From the NCBI GenBank assembly GCA_036653595.1, contig JAVVTQ010000001.1, positions 88,850 through 152,849 on the forward strand: a DNA stretch of 64,000 nucleotides, in the 5' to 3' direction. Shown in pieces: positions 14,879 through 23,058 of this stretch. A model generated the notes under the pieces. That model did not search any database and was not told where the DNA came from. It was given only the letters and a program-made list of their open reading frames with translations. A program made the position numbers and the translations under genes. This stretch comes from JAVVTQ01 sp036653595. Lineage in GTDB: Bacteria; Bacillota; Clostridia; Oscillospirales; Ruminococcaceae. How positions within the stretch are numbered: the first letter of the stretch is position 1; every line of letters begins with the position of its first letter.

Positions 14879-16786
14879 CTATTTCACGCGAATCTCAAAT
14901 TGCAAAAAGCCGCCACCGGAGGTGTATGCCGCAATGCTTGCCCTGCCGGGAGACACACCGGTGACAACACCGTCATCGGACACGGAAACGACATCTAGGT
15001 TGTCGCTGAGATAGCCTATAAACTCTCCGTTTGAAGCAAGGCAGCCGAGGCTTTGAGTCTCGTCGGCATCCAAAAACACCGTTGGCAAGAGCGAGATGTA
15101 ATCGGCAGGAAGAAACCCGGATATGTTCTTGTTGTCAAGCACAAGCTCAACCTCATACCAGTACGGACATGACAAAAAGGTGATAAAGTGGTATGAGTCG
15201 GCGGGCTTCACGCTTTTGAGCAAAACCTTTGTGCCGAGGGCAATCGCGGTGCCGTCGTACAGCGCAGACGGCCCTGCGCGAAGAACAACCTCTTTATTGG
15301 TGAAGGCGGCTGTGCTTGCCAGCTCGCTTGTAATCGAAGGAATTCCCGATGTCTGACTGCGGAGGTCATTGTATACGGGAATGGAAAACACCATTGGCTC
15401 GTCGAGAACGCCGATTTCAAAATAACCCTCATAGGCAAAAAGCCCCTGAGGCACGGAGCCGGAGATATTGGTCATATACTGGTGATGGTACATCTCATAG
15501 CTGCTATCGGGATTGACGTTGAATTTCTGCAAGTAGCCCGTGTTTTGCCCGCCGTCGATATAATTTTCACCGATATACTGCGCACCGCCGAGAATTGACT
15601 TTTCGGGAGAGGTCCAAGGGCGATTGTACTTTTCGTCTCCGGCGGCCCATTTTAGCCCGCGGCCTATGGCGCCTTCGCCGTCCGTAGCCCCGATATTGTA
15701 GAAGTTGTAGTAGCCCTCCATTCCCTCGTACTTTCCGCTGACGCTGGGGCTCGGAGTTGAACCGATTTCATGTCTGATTTTTGAGGCGAGATAATATGGA
15801 TTTATGTTTGTCTTTTCGGCGGCGGACATGATTGTTTCTGCATAGGTCGAGGTTCCCTTTATGGCATTTCCTGCGCTGTCAAGATAATCGGTCTTCGCGT
15901 TTTCCATGAAGGAGCCGAAGAGAATGCCCTCCACCCCGGCAAGTCCGTGAAAGGCCGGGTCAAAGGTCAGCAGCTCAAACTGAAAAATGCCCTTTTCGTC
16001 GAGAAAATTGCGCGGGTCGAGAAAATAGGCCACCGCCGTGGAGGCAGCGCTTCCAAACCCGCCGTCCTTTTCTACAAATGTGTTTGTGGCGCGGTCGAAG
16101 TCGCCCTTTGCCTTGCTTTTCAATAGGCTGTTTGTGTTTCGCAGCATTATGAGGCTGCGGTCCGAGCGGCTTTCTGCGGCAATTGCTTCCTCTAGGGAAA
16201 TGCCCGTATCCAGAGCAACGAAGCTCCAGGAGGGATGCTTTTTGTGAAGTTCGCGCAGTGCAGAGCGGTAGCTCTTCGGAAAAGCATCTATAGCGGCTTC
16301 AAATCCGCTGTCTGCAGCTGCGCTCTCGCTCGGCTGCGGCTGCTTGTGCTCGAGATACTTCGACGCGCTGTCACCCTTGACAATGTCGAGTGTGATTTCA
16401 CCATAAATAGCCGGGTTATCGTCCAGCGTGGCGGTGACGGTGACCTTTCCCGTTCCGAAAGGCAAGAGCTCGCCGGTATAGTACAGCGCCGCAAAGTCGG
16501 AGCCGGCTGTAATTCTCCAAGTTATGTCGTGCCAGTCGATAGCCTCATTTTTATACGATGCGTATATCTGTGTGTATTCGCCCGCTGCGGCAGTTTTTGA
16601 ATCTTGCTCAAGATAAATGATGATTTTCCGTTGCCTGTCATACTTTGACATCAGAGACAAAAGCTCATCATGCGCCGTGGGATATGCGCCCGAAAGGCGC
16701 TCGGGCAGCATAAACGCGTCTGCGCTGAAAATAGGCGCGGCAAAAAGTACGGCGAACAGGACAAGTGAAACAAAAACTTTTTTCAT
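14879..16786 (-). CDS. secreted N-acetylglucosaminidase with Ig-like and SH3-like domains
   Basis: 635 aa; ATG at 16786 after AAAGGAGAGC. A signal peptide (1-24, ending SADAF) is followed by an Ig-like domain (about 50-140). The central GH73/LytD-type glucosaminidase region (about 230-470) has KTNINPYYLASKIRHEIG with a candidate catalytic Glu, MEGYYNFYNIGATDGEGA and SILGGAQYIGENYID. An SH3-like wall-binding region (about 490-575) and a C-terminal BIG2-type domain (LDVVSVSDDGVVTGVSPGRA) follow. It probably hydrolyses GlcNAc-MurNAc bonds of peptidoglycan outside the membrane. It starts 36 nt after the YbaK-like gene and is probably cotranscribed. Confidence 0.87.
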   Translation of the reverse strand: MKKVFVSLVLFAVLFAAPIFSADAFMLPERLSGAYPTAHDELLSLMSKYDRQRKIIIYLEQDSKTAAAGEYTQIYASYKNEAIDWHDITWRITAGSDFAALYYTGELLPFGTGKVTVTATLDDNPAIYGEITLDIVKGDSASKYLEHKQPQPSESAAADSGFEAAIDAFPKSYRSALRELHKKHPSWSFVALDTGISLEEAIAAESRSDRSLIMLRNTNSLLKSKAKGDFDRATNTFVEKDGGFGSAASTAVAYFLDPRNFLDEKGIFQFELLTFDPAFHGLAGVEGILFGSFMENAKTDYLDSAGNAIKGTSTYAETIMSAAEKTNINPYYLASKIRHEIGSTPSPSVSGKYEGMEGYYNFYNIGATDGEGAIGRGLKWAAGDEKYNRPWTSPEKSILGGAQYIGENYIDGGQNTGYLQKFNVNPDSSYEMYHHQYMTNISGSVPQGLFAYEGYFEIGVLDEPMVFSIPVYNDLRSQTSGIPSITSELASTAAFTNKEVVLRAGPSALYDGTAIALGTKVLLKSVKPADSYHFITFLSCPYWYEVELVLDNKNISGFLPADYISLLPTVFLDADETQSLGCLASNGEFIGYLSDNLDVVSVSDDGVVTGVSPGRASIAAYTSGGGFLQFEIRVK

Positions 16787-16822
16787 GCAAAGCTCTCCTT
16801 TATGTTGCGCGTGATATGTTCG

Positions 16823-17317
16823 TCATATCTTAATTATACTGATTGTACTATTATTGACCTTTAAAACTTTCAGCAAATCGTCGTATTTCAGCCAAACGGT
16901 CGCGGTGTTGTCATTTGGGTGAACACCGATTAAGTCACAGCTTGCAAGATCGCTGTCCAACACTATTTCTACGAATGATTCCGAGTCACTGCCGACACCG
17001 AGCGGGGAAACCGAGCCTTTTGTTTGTCCCAAATATTTTTGCAGTTTTTCCTCACTGGCAAACCCCAGCTTAGTGCAGCAGAGCTGCTCTCGTATCAAGC
17101 TCAAATCGGCCCTCTTTTCGCCCATCAGACACACGAGAAAAAGCCGCTTGCCCTTATCGTCGCGCAAGAAAAGATTCTTGATGATTTCGCCCTTGCCGCC
17201 TATGCCGAAAGCCTTGATTTCATCGATGGTAAAGGCCGCGGGGTGTTCGTCGACGGTGTAGTTTATTTTGAGACTATCGAGCAGCTCAAAGGCCGCTTTT
17301 CTTTTTAAGACATCCAT
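16823..17317 (-). CDS. YbaK/ProX-type aminoacyl-tRNA deacylase
   Basis: 164 aa from the ATG at 17317 with GATGGAG upstream; the frame extends to 17464, but that part is unlike the family. YbaK domain landmarks: DEHPAAFTIDEI, KNLFLRDDKGKRLFLVCL, KRADLSLIREQL, KLGFASEEKLQKYLG, GSVSPLGVG and FVEIVLDSDL. Members hydrolyse mischarged Ala-tRNAPro or Cys-tRNAPro. The sequence is nearest the ProX/PrdX style (SPLG, LxHPNDNTAT), suggesting Ala-tRNAPro as the likely substrate; this is inferred. Confidence 0.87.
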   Translation of the reverse strand: MDVLKRKAAFELLDSLKINYTVDEHPAAFTIDEIKAFGIGGKGEIIKNLFLRDDKGKRLFLVCLMGEKRADLSLIREQLCCTKLGFASEEKLQKYLGQTKGSVSPLGVGSDSESFVEIVLDSDLASCDLIGVHPNDNTATVWLKYDDLLKVLKVNNSTISIIKI

Positions 17318-17701
17318 GCAGAAACTCCATCCTAATATAATGCTTACAAAATAGCTTTGTTCGCAAACGGCACCGTGCATCAAGAGCAAATATGCACTTG
17401 AAGCCTTTGGAAACCCAAGAGCTTCCGTGCGGCGCACATTGCGATAATGAAAATATAATACCACAAAAACAGACGAAAAACGACAGGGCTAAAAGTGCGG
17501 CTCCTCAAAATGCAAAAGCGAGGGAAATGTCGGCTGTTTTGATTTGCAGAAACAAACAAAAACAAACGGCTCTCCCGCAAAGACGGTACAGCTCGGCGAA
17601 TGCGTTTTGGCTGAACCTCAACGCGCCGCGGCATGTAAACATCCTTTTTGGCAAAGCCGTTTGATGAAATCGCTGTTATCAAAAAAATGCCGAGCAGTTA
17701 G
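17318..17701. other. 384-bp intergenic region, no gene seen
   Basis: No open frame with a plausible start and RBS, RNA fold or repeat is recognisable between the YbaK-like gene and the upstream lipoprotein gene, both on the minus strand. Confidence 0.5.
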
Positions 17702-18049
17702 TTAACCGCGTTTGTACTCAATACTCTCAAAAATCAAAGTGTCGCCGTCGAGAGAGTAGTTTGCTTCCGCAGTATCAGATTCTTCGAGAACTGAGGTTGT
17801 TATTTCAAGGGTGTCTTCATCGATAACCTTGTAGGTGATTTCTGCCAGCTTCATCAGCTCACCGAGCTGAGCCGCTCCCTCGCCCATTGCTGTAAAATCA
17901 AGGCTAACGACGCCATCCTTAGCAAACGTCATCTCGGGGTTGTTCTTTGCATCGGTGGGTTTCCATGTTCCGACAATGCTCTTGCCGCCGCAAGCGCAGA
18001 GCGAAAGGGCGAGCATAAGTACAAGAACTACAGAGATAATTTTTTTCAT
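17702..18049 (-). CDS. small lipoprotein, function unknown
   Basis: 115 aa from the ATG at 18049 (TTGGAGGACA upstream); one codon earlier a TTG is possible. A lipoprotein signal peptide ends in the lipobox LSLCAC, giving lipidation at Cys19 or nearby. The mature part (GKSIVGTWKPTDAKNN, MTFAKDGVVSLDF, YKVIDEDTLEIT, DGDTLIFESIEYKR) resembles the lipocalin-like small lipoproteins of Clostridia with a GTW start and beta-rich body. Anchored outside the membrane. No partner gene is evident. A 6-bp AGAGAC/GTCTCT hairpin lies in its leader. Confidence 0.75.
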   Translation of the reverse strand: MKKIISVVLVLMLALSLCACGGKSIVGTWKPTDAKNNPEMTFAKDGVVSLDFTAMGEGAAQLGELMKLAEITYKVIDEDTLEITTSVLEESDTAEANYSLDGDTLIFESIEYKRG

Positions 18050-18254
18050 CAAGAGTGTCCTCCAAAAATAATAGAGACTTATATTTCTAAAATGTGTCTC
18101 TTTATATTGTTACAATAACATATAACTTTAATTTTGTACACAGCTATTCCATAAAAAGCCAGCATTGTCGCTGCTTATAAAGAGACTGGTACGGAAAGGT
18201 GCGAGCTCGAAATCGCGCGCGAAACAACGATGAAAAACACAGAGCGGCTGCAAA

Positions 18255-18285
18255 TAAAAAGACCGCCCATTAAAGGGCGGCTTTT
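18255..18285 (-). terminator. terminator of rpmB
   Basis: On the minus strand GCCGCCC pairs with GGGCGG(T) around TTTAA (18280-18263), followed by CTTTTTATTTG. It lies just below the rpmB stop codon. Confidence 0.8.
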
Positions 18286-18301
18286 CAATTAACAGAGTAT
18301 A

Positions 18302-18490
18302 TCAGACAGCGCGTGTTACCTTGCCGGAACGCAGGCAACGGGTGCAGGCGTAGATATGTTTGGGGGAACCTTCAACCATCGCTTTAACTCGCTGAACATT
18401 CGGCTTAAACATCCTGTTTGAACGCCTGTGGGAATGGGAAATCTGAATGCCGAAACTAACACCCTTTCCGCATATATCGCATTTTGCCAT
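18302..18490 (-). CDS. rpmB: 50S ribosomal protein L28 (zinc-ribbon form)
   Basis: 62 aa from the ATG at 18490; AAAGGAGGTG lies 7 nt upstream. The sequence shows the L28 pattern CDICGKGVSFGIQISHSHRRSNR, FKPNVQRVKA and YACTRCLRSGKV. Two CxxC pairs show it is the zinc-binding (C+) paralog type. A structural protein of the large ribosomal subunit. Monocistronic, with its own promoter and terminator. In Bacillus, rpmB lies next to spoVM; here spoVM is about 21 kb away. Confidence 0.96.
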   Translation of the reverse strand: MAKCDICGKGVSFGIQISHSHRRSNRMFKPNVQRVKAMVEGSPKHIYACTRCLRSGKVTRAV

Positions 18491-18525
18491 CTTCTGCACC
18501 TCCTTTTTATTCAGTCACGGATAAT

Positions 18526-18554
18526 ATATTATCAGAGATAGAGCCAAATTGCAA
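18526..18554 (-). promoter_or_regulatory. SigA promoter of rpmB
   Basis: Minus strand TTGCAA (18554-18549), 17-nt spacer, TAATAT (18531-18526), about 35 nt before the rpmB ATG. Confidence 0.65.
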
Positions 18555-18737
18555 GCAGTTTGCACGGCTGGGCAAAAAAGTTTTTCCAAGCTGCCAAAAC
18601 GCGCGCATACGACAGTGTTCACCGATTATCAACAACATCGAACGTCAAATGATTATAATATGCTTTACACGCGAGTGCAAGCAAAACTTCAAAAACAGGT
18701 GTCGCGCAGCACAAAGTTTTGGGTGCATCTGTTTTTA

Positions 18738-18766
18738 TTGTAATTTTCGTGCGTTGCTTATATAAT
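18738..18766 (+). promoter_or_regulatory. SigA promoter of the M50-scpAB operon
   Basis: TTGTAA (18738-18743), exactly 17 nt, TATAAT (18761-18766). The RBS AAAGGGTGA and the ATG of the M50 protease follow within 20 nt. Confidence 0.8.
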
Positions 18767-18784
18767 GATTAAAAGGGTGATTAT

Positions 18785-19444
18785 ATGAATTTTGATATTT
18801 CTACCATTATCGCGAGATTTGTGGTGCTTATAACTGCGATACCCGTGCATGAGGCGGCTCACGCATTTATTTCCAACAAGCTGGGCGATCCCACCGCTAA
18901 AAACTGCGGTCGCCTGACGCTCAACCCACTTGCTCATTTTGACATCATGGGAAGTCTGTGCCTTCTGCTGACCGGCATTGGCTGGGCGAAACCGGTGCCC
19001 ATTGACGTCAGATACTTCCAAAACCGAAAGTCCGGCATGGCCATTTCCGCCTTGGCCGGCCCGGTGTCGAACCTGATTTTGGCGTACATCAGCATGATAC
19101 TCTATAAAACATTGGCGTATTTTGCAATCATCAACAGTTTGACTTGGCTGGATCCTATCTGCAGCGTGCTCTCGTTTATGGTTGTCATAAACGTGTCGCT
19201 CGGCATCTTCAACCTGCTTCCGGTTCCTCCGTTTGACGGTTCAAGGATATTCGGCGCGCTGCTGCCCGATAAAATTTATTTTGGAATCATGAAGTACGAG
19301 CAATATATTTTTATTGTGATTTTTGCACTGCTCATGTTCGGAGTGCTCGACAAGCCCCTCTATATTGCAAACAGCGCTGTTACGAGCTGGATTGATTCCG
19401 GCACAAGATTTATCGACAAAATGGCATACTCATTTGCTAAATGA
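18785..19444 (+). CDS. site-2 protease family (M50) membrane metallopeptidase
   Basis: 219 aa with four or five hydrophobic segments. The zinc motif HEAAH (His22, Glu23, His26) lies in the first membrane segment, and the third ligand is the Asp of FNLLPVPPFDGSRI. This compact form is the YwhC/SpoIVFB-related Rip group found next to scpA in many Firmicutes. Such proteases cut membrane proteins within the bilayer; the substrate here is unknown. The stop overlaps a possible ATG of the next gene (ATGA at 19441), so translation is tightly linked to scpA. Confidence 0.9.
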   Translation: MNFDISTIIARFVVLITAIPVHEAAHAFISNKLGDPTAKNCGRLTLNPLAHFDIMGSLCLLLTGIGWAKPVPIDVRYFQNRKSGMAISALAGPVSNLILAYISMILYKTLAYFAIINSLTWLDPICSVLSFMVVINVSLGIFNLLPVPPFDGSRIFGALLPDKIYFGIMKYEQYIFIVIFALLMFGVLDKPLYIANSAVTSWIDSGTRFIDKMAYSFAK

Positions 19445-19461
19445 CACGCGGGAGCCTTCGA

Positions 19462-20175
19462 ATGGAAACAGTCAGCTATAAAATTGAAGATTTCGAGGGC
19501 CCTCTCGACGTCCTGCTCCATCTGGTGGTAAAGCACAAGATGGAGCTTTGGGATATTTGCATATACGAGCTGATTGACCAGTACCTGGCCTTTGTCGGTT
19601 CTGTGGAGACGGAGAAGCTCGAGTCGGCAAGCGAATTTCTCGAGATGGCGGCGAGACTTGTCTACATGAAATCGCTCGCGCTTTTGCCGCGCCAGGATGA
19701 GAAAGAGGAGCTTGAAAAGGAGCTCACAGGACAGCTCGTCGAGTACCATCTCTGCAAGCAGGCGGCTTCGCGGCTTCGTGATATGTCCGAGGGAATTTCT
19801 TTTTATGTGCGCGAACCGATGGAGCTGGATTTTGACAATGACTACAGCTTTTCACACGAGGCGCGCGTGCTGCTCGAGTCCTATCTCGGCATAATGGGAA
19901 GAGGAGTGCGCCTTTCAGAACCCGATCTCGGAGATTTCGAGCCGCTTGTGACTGCGCCTATAGTCTCGGTCGCGTCGAGAATAGTGAGTGTGCTGAGAAA
20001 CCTCAGAATAAGCCATGTGATGAAAATAGGCGACTTTTTCAAAAACAGCAGAAGCCGCAGCGAGGCAGTTGCAACTTTTCTCGGAATTCTCGAGCTTATA
20101 AAGGCGAAGAGAATTGAGGTCAACGATTCGGGAGATGTCACGGCAATAGACAGAAAGAGAGACACGGTCGTATGA
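19462..20175 (+). CDS. scpA: segregation and condensation protein A
   Basis: 237 aa from the ATG at 19462 (GGGAG upstream); the ATG at 19441 would add seven residues. Kleisin features: N-terminal YKIEDFEGPLDVLLHLVVKHKMELWDI, the LESASEFLEMAARLVYMKSLALLP block, and a C-terminal winged helix (RSRSEAVATFLGILELIKAKRIEV). It bridges the two SMC heads with ScpB in the condensin complex that organises and segregates the nucleoid. scpB overlaps it by 4 nt. Confidence 0.95.
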   Translation: METVSYKIEDFEGPLDVLLHLVVKHKMELWDICIYELIDQYLAFVGSVETEKLESASEFLEMAARLVYMKSLALLPRQDEKEELEKELTGQLVEYHLCKQAASRLRDMSEGISFYVREPMELDFDNDYSFSHEARVLLESYLGIMGRGVRLSEPDLGDFEPLVTAPIVSVASRIVSVLRNLRISHVMKIGDFFKNSRSRSEAVATFLGILELIKAKRIEVNDSGDVTAIDRKRDTVV

Positions 20176-20741
20176 ATATGGAGTTTTACAAAGGCGCCGT
20201 CGAGGCCGTTTTGTTTGCCGTTGCAGAGCCGATATCGGCGGATAAGATAGCTTCGGCATTGGCAATTGAGAAAACAGACGTCGTGAGTTTGGTCAATGAA
20301 ATAAAGAGCGAACAGGACGAGAAGGAGAGCGGGCTTTGCATTTTGCAATTTGATGACCGCTTCCAAATGGCGACACGGCCGTCGTACGGTGATTTTGTCG
20401 CGCGCGCTCTCGACAGCAGACGCAATGTGCCTCTGTCTCAAGCTGCGCTTGAGGTGCTGGCCATAGTGGCGTACAATCAGCCGGTTTCGCGCTCATTTAT
20501 CGATCAGATAAGAGGTGTTGACAGCAGCTCATCTCTGCAAAATCTCATCACAAAGAATCTGGTGTGCGAAGCAGGGAGGCTGGAGCTGCCCGGCAGGCCT
20601 TTGAGCTTCAAAACAACCGACAATTTTTTGCGCTGCTTTGGGCTGTCCTCCGCAGCGCAGCTGCCTCCGATTCACAGCGAGGAGATAGAATTTTCCATGG
20701 AGGACACCGAGGAAGAGTCCGAGGAGATGATGCTTAATTGA
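20172..20741 (+). CDS. scpB: segregation and condensation protein B
   Basis: 189 aa. The ATG at 20172 overlaps the scpA stop (ATGA), a coupled pair. Two winged-helix units: YKGAVEAVLFAVAEPISADKIA near the start, and VPLSQAALEVLAIVAYNQPVSRSFIDQIRGVDSSS, then GRLELPGRPLSFKTTDNFLRCFGL. The tail is acidic (EDTEEESEEMM). It binds ScpA and stabilises the SMC-kleisin ring. Confidence 0.95.
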   Translation: MNMEFYKGAVEAVLFAVAEPISADKIASALAIEKTDVVSLVNEIKSEQDEKESGLCILQFDDRFQMATRPSYGDFVARALDSRRNVPLSQAALEVLAIVAYNQPVSRSFIDQIRGVDSSSSLQNLITKNLVCEAGRLELPGRPLSFKTTDNFLRCFGLSSAAQLPPIHSEEIEFSMEDTEEESEEMMLN

Positions 20742-21358
20742 GCGTTTTTTTGCTTATACTAAAAATAATCGGATGGTTTTTGCTGGCGCTTTTGGCGCTG
20801 CTTGTCACAGCGCTCTTTATCCCTGTGACGGCGGTTGTGGGGCTTGAAAATGGCGAATTCTATCTTTTTGTAAAATTTTTATTTTTTAAAATCAATGTTG
20901 CAAAGCTGTTGAATAAAGAGAAAAGGCAAAAGAAAAAAGAAGCGCCGGAAGGGATCCCTGAGGCCGCGGATGAGGGCGCAAAAAAAGAAAAAACCAAACT
21001 CGATTTCGATCTGATTAAGTCAATGATTCGCCCCGCGCTCGGTGCCGCCGGCTACTTTATCAAAAGGCTGAAGGTGAGAGATGTCGACGTCGTAATTGTG
21101 GTAACGGATGAGCGGCCGGACAAAATAGGGATAAACGTGGGCTGTATTTGGGCGGCACTGGGTGTGCTGATGGCGGAGTGCGCAAAGCTTTGGGGAGAGA
21201 ACTTTTCGATAAGGGAGATGCGCATTATACCGGATTTTACAAGCAAATGTGATGAAAAGGAAAAAATCGGTTGTAAAATCACGTCCTCGGCGTTTATAAT
21301 GGTTGCGGCAGGTGCGGTATTCTTGCGCCGATGGTTTGACTATAAAAAATCTCATTGA
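20738..21358 (+). CDS. DUF2953 membrane-anchored protein (YtfI-like)
   Basis: 206 aa. It starts with TTG at 20738, which overlaps the scpB stop (TTGA); no better ATG exists. One N-terminal membrane segment (about 5-30) precedes VVGLENGEFYLFVKFLFFKI and a charged linker (KEKRQKKKEAPE). The DUF2953 core has IRPALGAAGYFIKRLKVRDVDVVIVVTDERPDKIGINVG. In Bacillus the homolog ytfI adjoins ytfJ, as here; sporulation links have been proposed but its biochemical role is unknown. Confidence 0.83.
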   Translation: MSVFLLILKIIGWFLLALLALLVTALFIPVTAVVGLENGEFYLFVKFLFFKINVAKLLNKEKRQKKKEAPEGIPEAADEGAKKEKTKLDFDLIKSMIRPALGAAGYFIKRLKVRDVDVVIVVTDERPDKIGINVGCIWAALGVLMAECAKLWGENFSIREMRIIPDFTSKCDEKEKIGCKITSSAFIMVAAGAVFLRRWFDYKKSH

Positions 21359-21375
21359 CGGAGGTATAATATATT

Positions 21376-21768
21376 ATGGCTACAGAGCATCCAATTAATG
21401 ACATGCTGAGTGTTGCTATGGGCAAAATAAAGGAAATGGCAAGCTCAAACACGGTTATAGGAGATCCGATAACAATGCCCAACGGTGCGACGGCAATTCC
21501 GATATGCCGCGTCAGTCTCGGCTTCGCCTCGGGCGGATCAGATATCCCCAACAAAAACAATTCCGACATATTCGGCGGCGGCACAGGCGGCGGTGTGAGC
21601 ATAACCCCGATTGCCTTTCTTGTGTCGACAAAGACGGGCGATGTGAAGCTCATGCAGCTCGACACCATAGGTACAACGGCGGACAACATTGTGCGAGCTG
21701 TACCCGAAGTTATCGACAAGGTTTCGGGCCTTTTTGCGGGAAATAAGAAAAAACAAGAAGAGATATAA
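21376..21768 (+). CDS. ytfJ: sporulation protein YtfJ (GerW family)
   Basis: 130 aa; ATG after CGGAGGTATAATATATT. The family core is visible: HPINDMLSVAMGKIKEMASSNTVIGDPI, RVSLGFASGGSD, a Gly-rich GGGTGGGVSITPIAFLV and DKVSGLFAGNKK. GerW proteins are forespore products needed in Bacillus for normal germination, particularly in response to L-alanine. It sits 17 nt after the DUF2953 gene, the conserved clostridial/Bacillus order. Confidence 0.93.
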   Translation: MATEHPINDMLSVAMGKIKEMASSNTVIGDPITMPNGATAIPICRVSLGFASGGSDIPNKNNSDIFGGGTGGGVSITPIAFLVSTKTGDVKLMQLDTIGTTADNIVRAVPEVIDKVSGLFAGNKKKQEEI

Positions 21769-21779
21769 AACAATATGAG

Positions 21780-21807
21780 GTCATTTCGCGCCCCGGTGCG
21801 AAATGAC
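21780..21807 (+). repeat. 10-bp stem-loop between ytfJ and rluB
   Basis: GTCATTTCGC (21780-21789) pairs exactly with GCGAAATGAC (21798-21807). No U tract follows (ATATTTGT), so it may be an RNA-processing or attenuating hairpin rather than a full terminator. Confidence 0.6.
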
Positions 21808-21830
21808 ATATTTGTATCACAAGGAGATAT

Positions 21831-22559
21831 ATGGACGAGAGAATCCAGAAAGTGCTGTCTGAGCAGGGCTACTGCTCGCGCAGGGCTGCGGAGCAGATTA
21901 TCAAAGAAGGGCGCGCAAAGCTCAACGGACATCCCGTATCGATTGGCGACAAGATGGACGTGCGCAAAGATATACTGACCATAGACGGCGAGCGCATTTT
22001 GATGGAAAAGGAAGTGCGCAAGCTATATTTTGCGCTGTATAAGCCAAGAGGCTATGTCACCACTACAAGCGACAGCCACGCGGACAAGACCATCATGGAT
22101 TTGATTGGCGGCATCAACGAGCGCGTGTACCCGATAGGGCGGCTCGACAAGGACAGCGAGGGTCTGCTGCTGCTGACAAATGACGGCGATTTTACGAACA
22201 TGCTCACTCACCCCTCCAAGGAGGTCGGCAAGCAGTACCGCGTGACGGTGAGGCCTGCGCCAAGTGAAGAGCAGCTGATAGAACTGTCCAGCGGCGTGAA
22301 GCTCGATGACGGTTATATCACGCAGCCTGCGACAATTCATGTGGTAGAAAGCTCCGCCGAGCGGGGCGTTTTTGAAATGGTGCTCACGGAGGGCAAAAAT
22401 CGGCAGATTCGCAGAATGTGTGAAGCTGTGGGAATCACTGTTATCAGGCTCAAACGATTGGCTGTCGGCCCTGTGCGCATCGGGATGCTGCGTCCGGGAG
22501 AATACCGCGAGCTTAGAAAAGAAGAAATATCGGCGCTCAGAAACGCACACAATAAATAA
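21831..22559 (+). CDS. rluB: 23S rRNA pseudouridine synthase B family
   Basis: 242 aa; ATG after AAGGAGATAT. An S4 RNA-binding domain (1-60: RIQKVLSEQGYCSRRAAEQIIKE, GRAKLNGH) precedes the RsuA/RluB catalytic domain: LYKPRGYVTTTSDSH, catalytic Asp106 in IGRLDKDSEGLLLLTNDG, and LTEGKNRQIRRM. It isomerises a uridine in 23S rRNA helix 89 (position 2605 in E. coli). It closes the scpA-scpB-ytfI-ytfJ-rluB operon. Confidence 0.93.
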   Translation: MDERIQKVLSEQGYCSRRAAEQIIKEGRAKLNGHPVSIGDKMDVRKDILTIDGERILMEKEVRKLYFALYKPRGYVTTTSDSHADKTIMDLIGGINERVYPIGRLDKDSEGLLLLTNDGDFTNMLTHPSKEVGKQYRVTVRPAPSEEQLIELSSGVKLDDGYITQPATIHVVESSAERGVFEMVLTEGKNRQIRRMCEAVGITVIRLKRLAVGPVRIGMLRPGEYRELRKEEISALRNAHNK

Positions 22560-22602
22560 CGTTGACCAATTAAACCTTTGGCGGCACGGGCGCTTGTTGA
22601 AC

Positions 22603-22887
22603 CCGCGCAAGCAAAGGCCATTGACTTTCCAAAAAAAGGATTGTGTCATTTATCAATTTAAAAATCGGCGATTTGATTTTCACCGACCGAGAAAAAATTG
22701 GTGATTTTGCCTTGTCGGCAGGCTGCTGCGGCAAAAATCCCAATGGTGTCCGCGCAAGCAAAGGCTATTGACTTTCCAAAAAAAAGGATTGTGTCATTTA
22801 TCAATATAAAAACCGGCGATTTGATTTTCACCGACCGTGAAAAAAATTGGAGATTTTGCCTTGTCGGCAGGCTGCTGCGGCAAAAAT
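22603..22887. repeat. tandem duplication of a ~137-nt intergenic element
   Basis: Copy 1 at 22603-22738 and copy 2 at 22750-22887 are collinear from CCGCGCAAGCAAAGG to TGCTGCGGCAAAAAT. Only a few substitutions and two single-A indels separate them. Each copy ends with a potential stem, GATTTTGCC...GGCAAAAATC. Minus-strand frames cross both copies, but neither has an RBS or a known product. The region 22560-23058 otherwise contains only a terminator and a promoter. Confidence 0.85.
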
Positions 22888-22951
22888 GGAAAACTTTTTC
22901 AGAAAAGCGGGAAAGCTCTTGCAAAAGGCGAAAAAAATCAAAATTATTTTG

Positions 22952-22979
22952 AAAACCTGCTGTTTGCAGTGGGTTTTTT
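22952..22979 (+). terminator. probable terminator downstream of the tandem repeat
   Basis: AAAACC-TGC...GCA-GT-GGGTTTTTT forms a short hairpin followed by TTTTTTGTTGTG, just upstream of the next promoter. Confidence 0.5.
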
Positions 22980-22980
22980 G

Positions 22981-23009
22981 TTGTGTTTTTAACAAAGATA
23001 GGTTATAAT
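22981..23009 (+). promoter_or_regulatory. SigA promoter of the biotin carboxyltransferase operon
   Basis: TTGTGT (22981-22986), 17-nt spacer, TATAAT (23004-23009); the first gene starts at 23059. Confidence 0.65.
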
Positions 23010-23058
23010 TTAACCGATTTGGCTTTTATCCACTTCCACAAGAAAAGAGGTTTACCAT

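Noticed and set aside
22570..22924. Minus-strand frames across the tandem repeat (FSRSVKIKSP..LINDTILF in both copies)
   Set aside because: The frames repeat because the DNA repeats. There is no RBS, no known family, and the single-A indels between copies change the frame.
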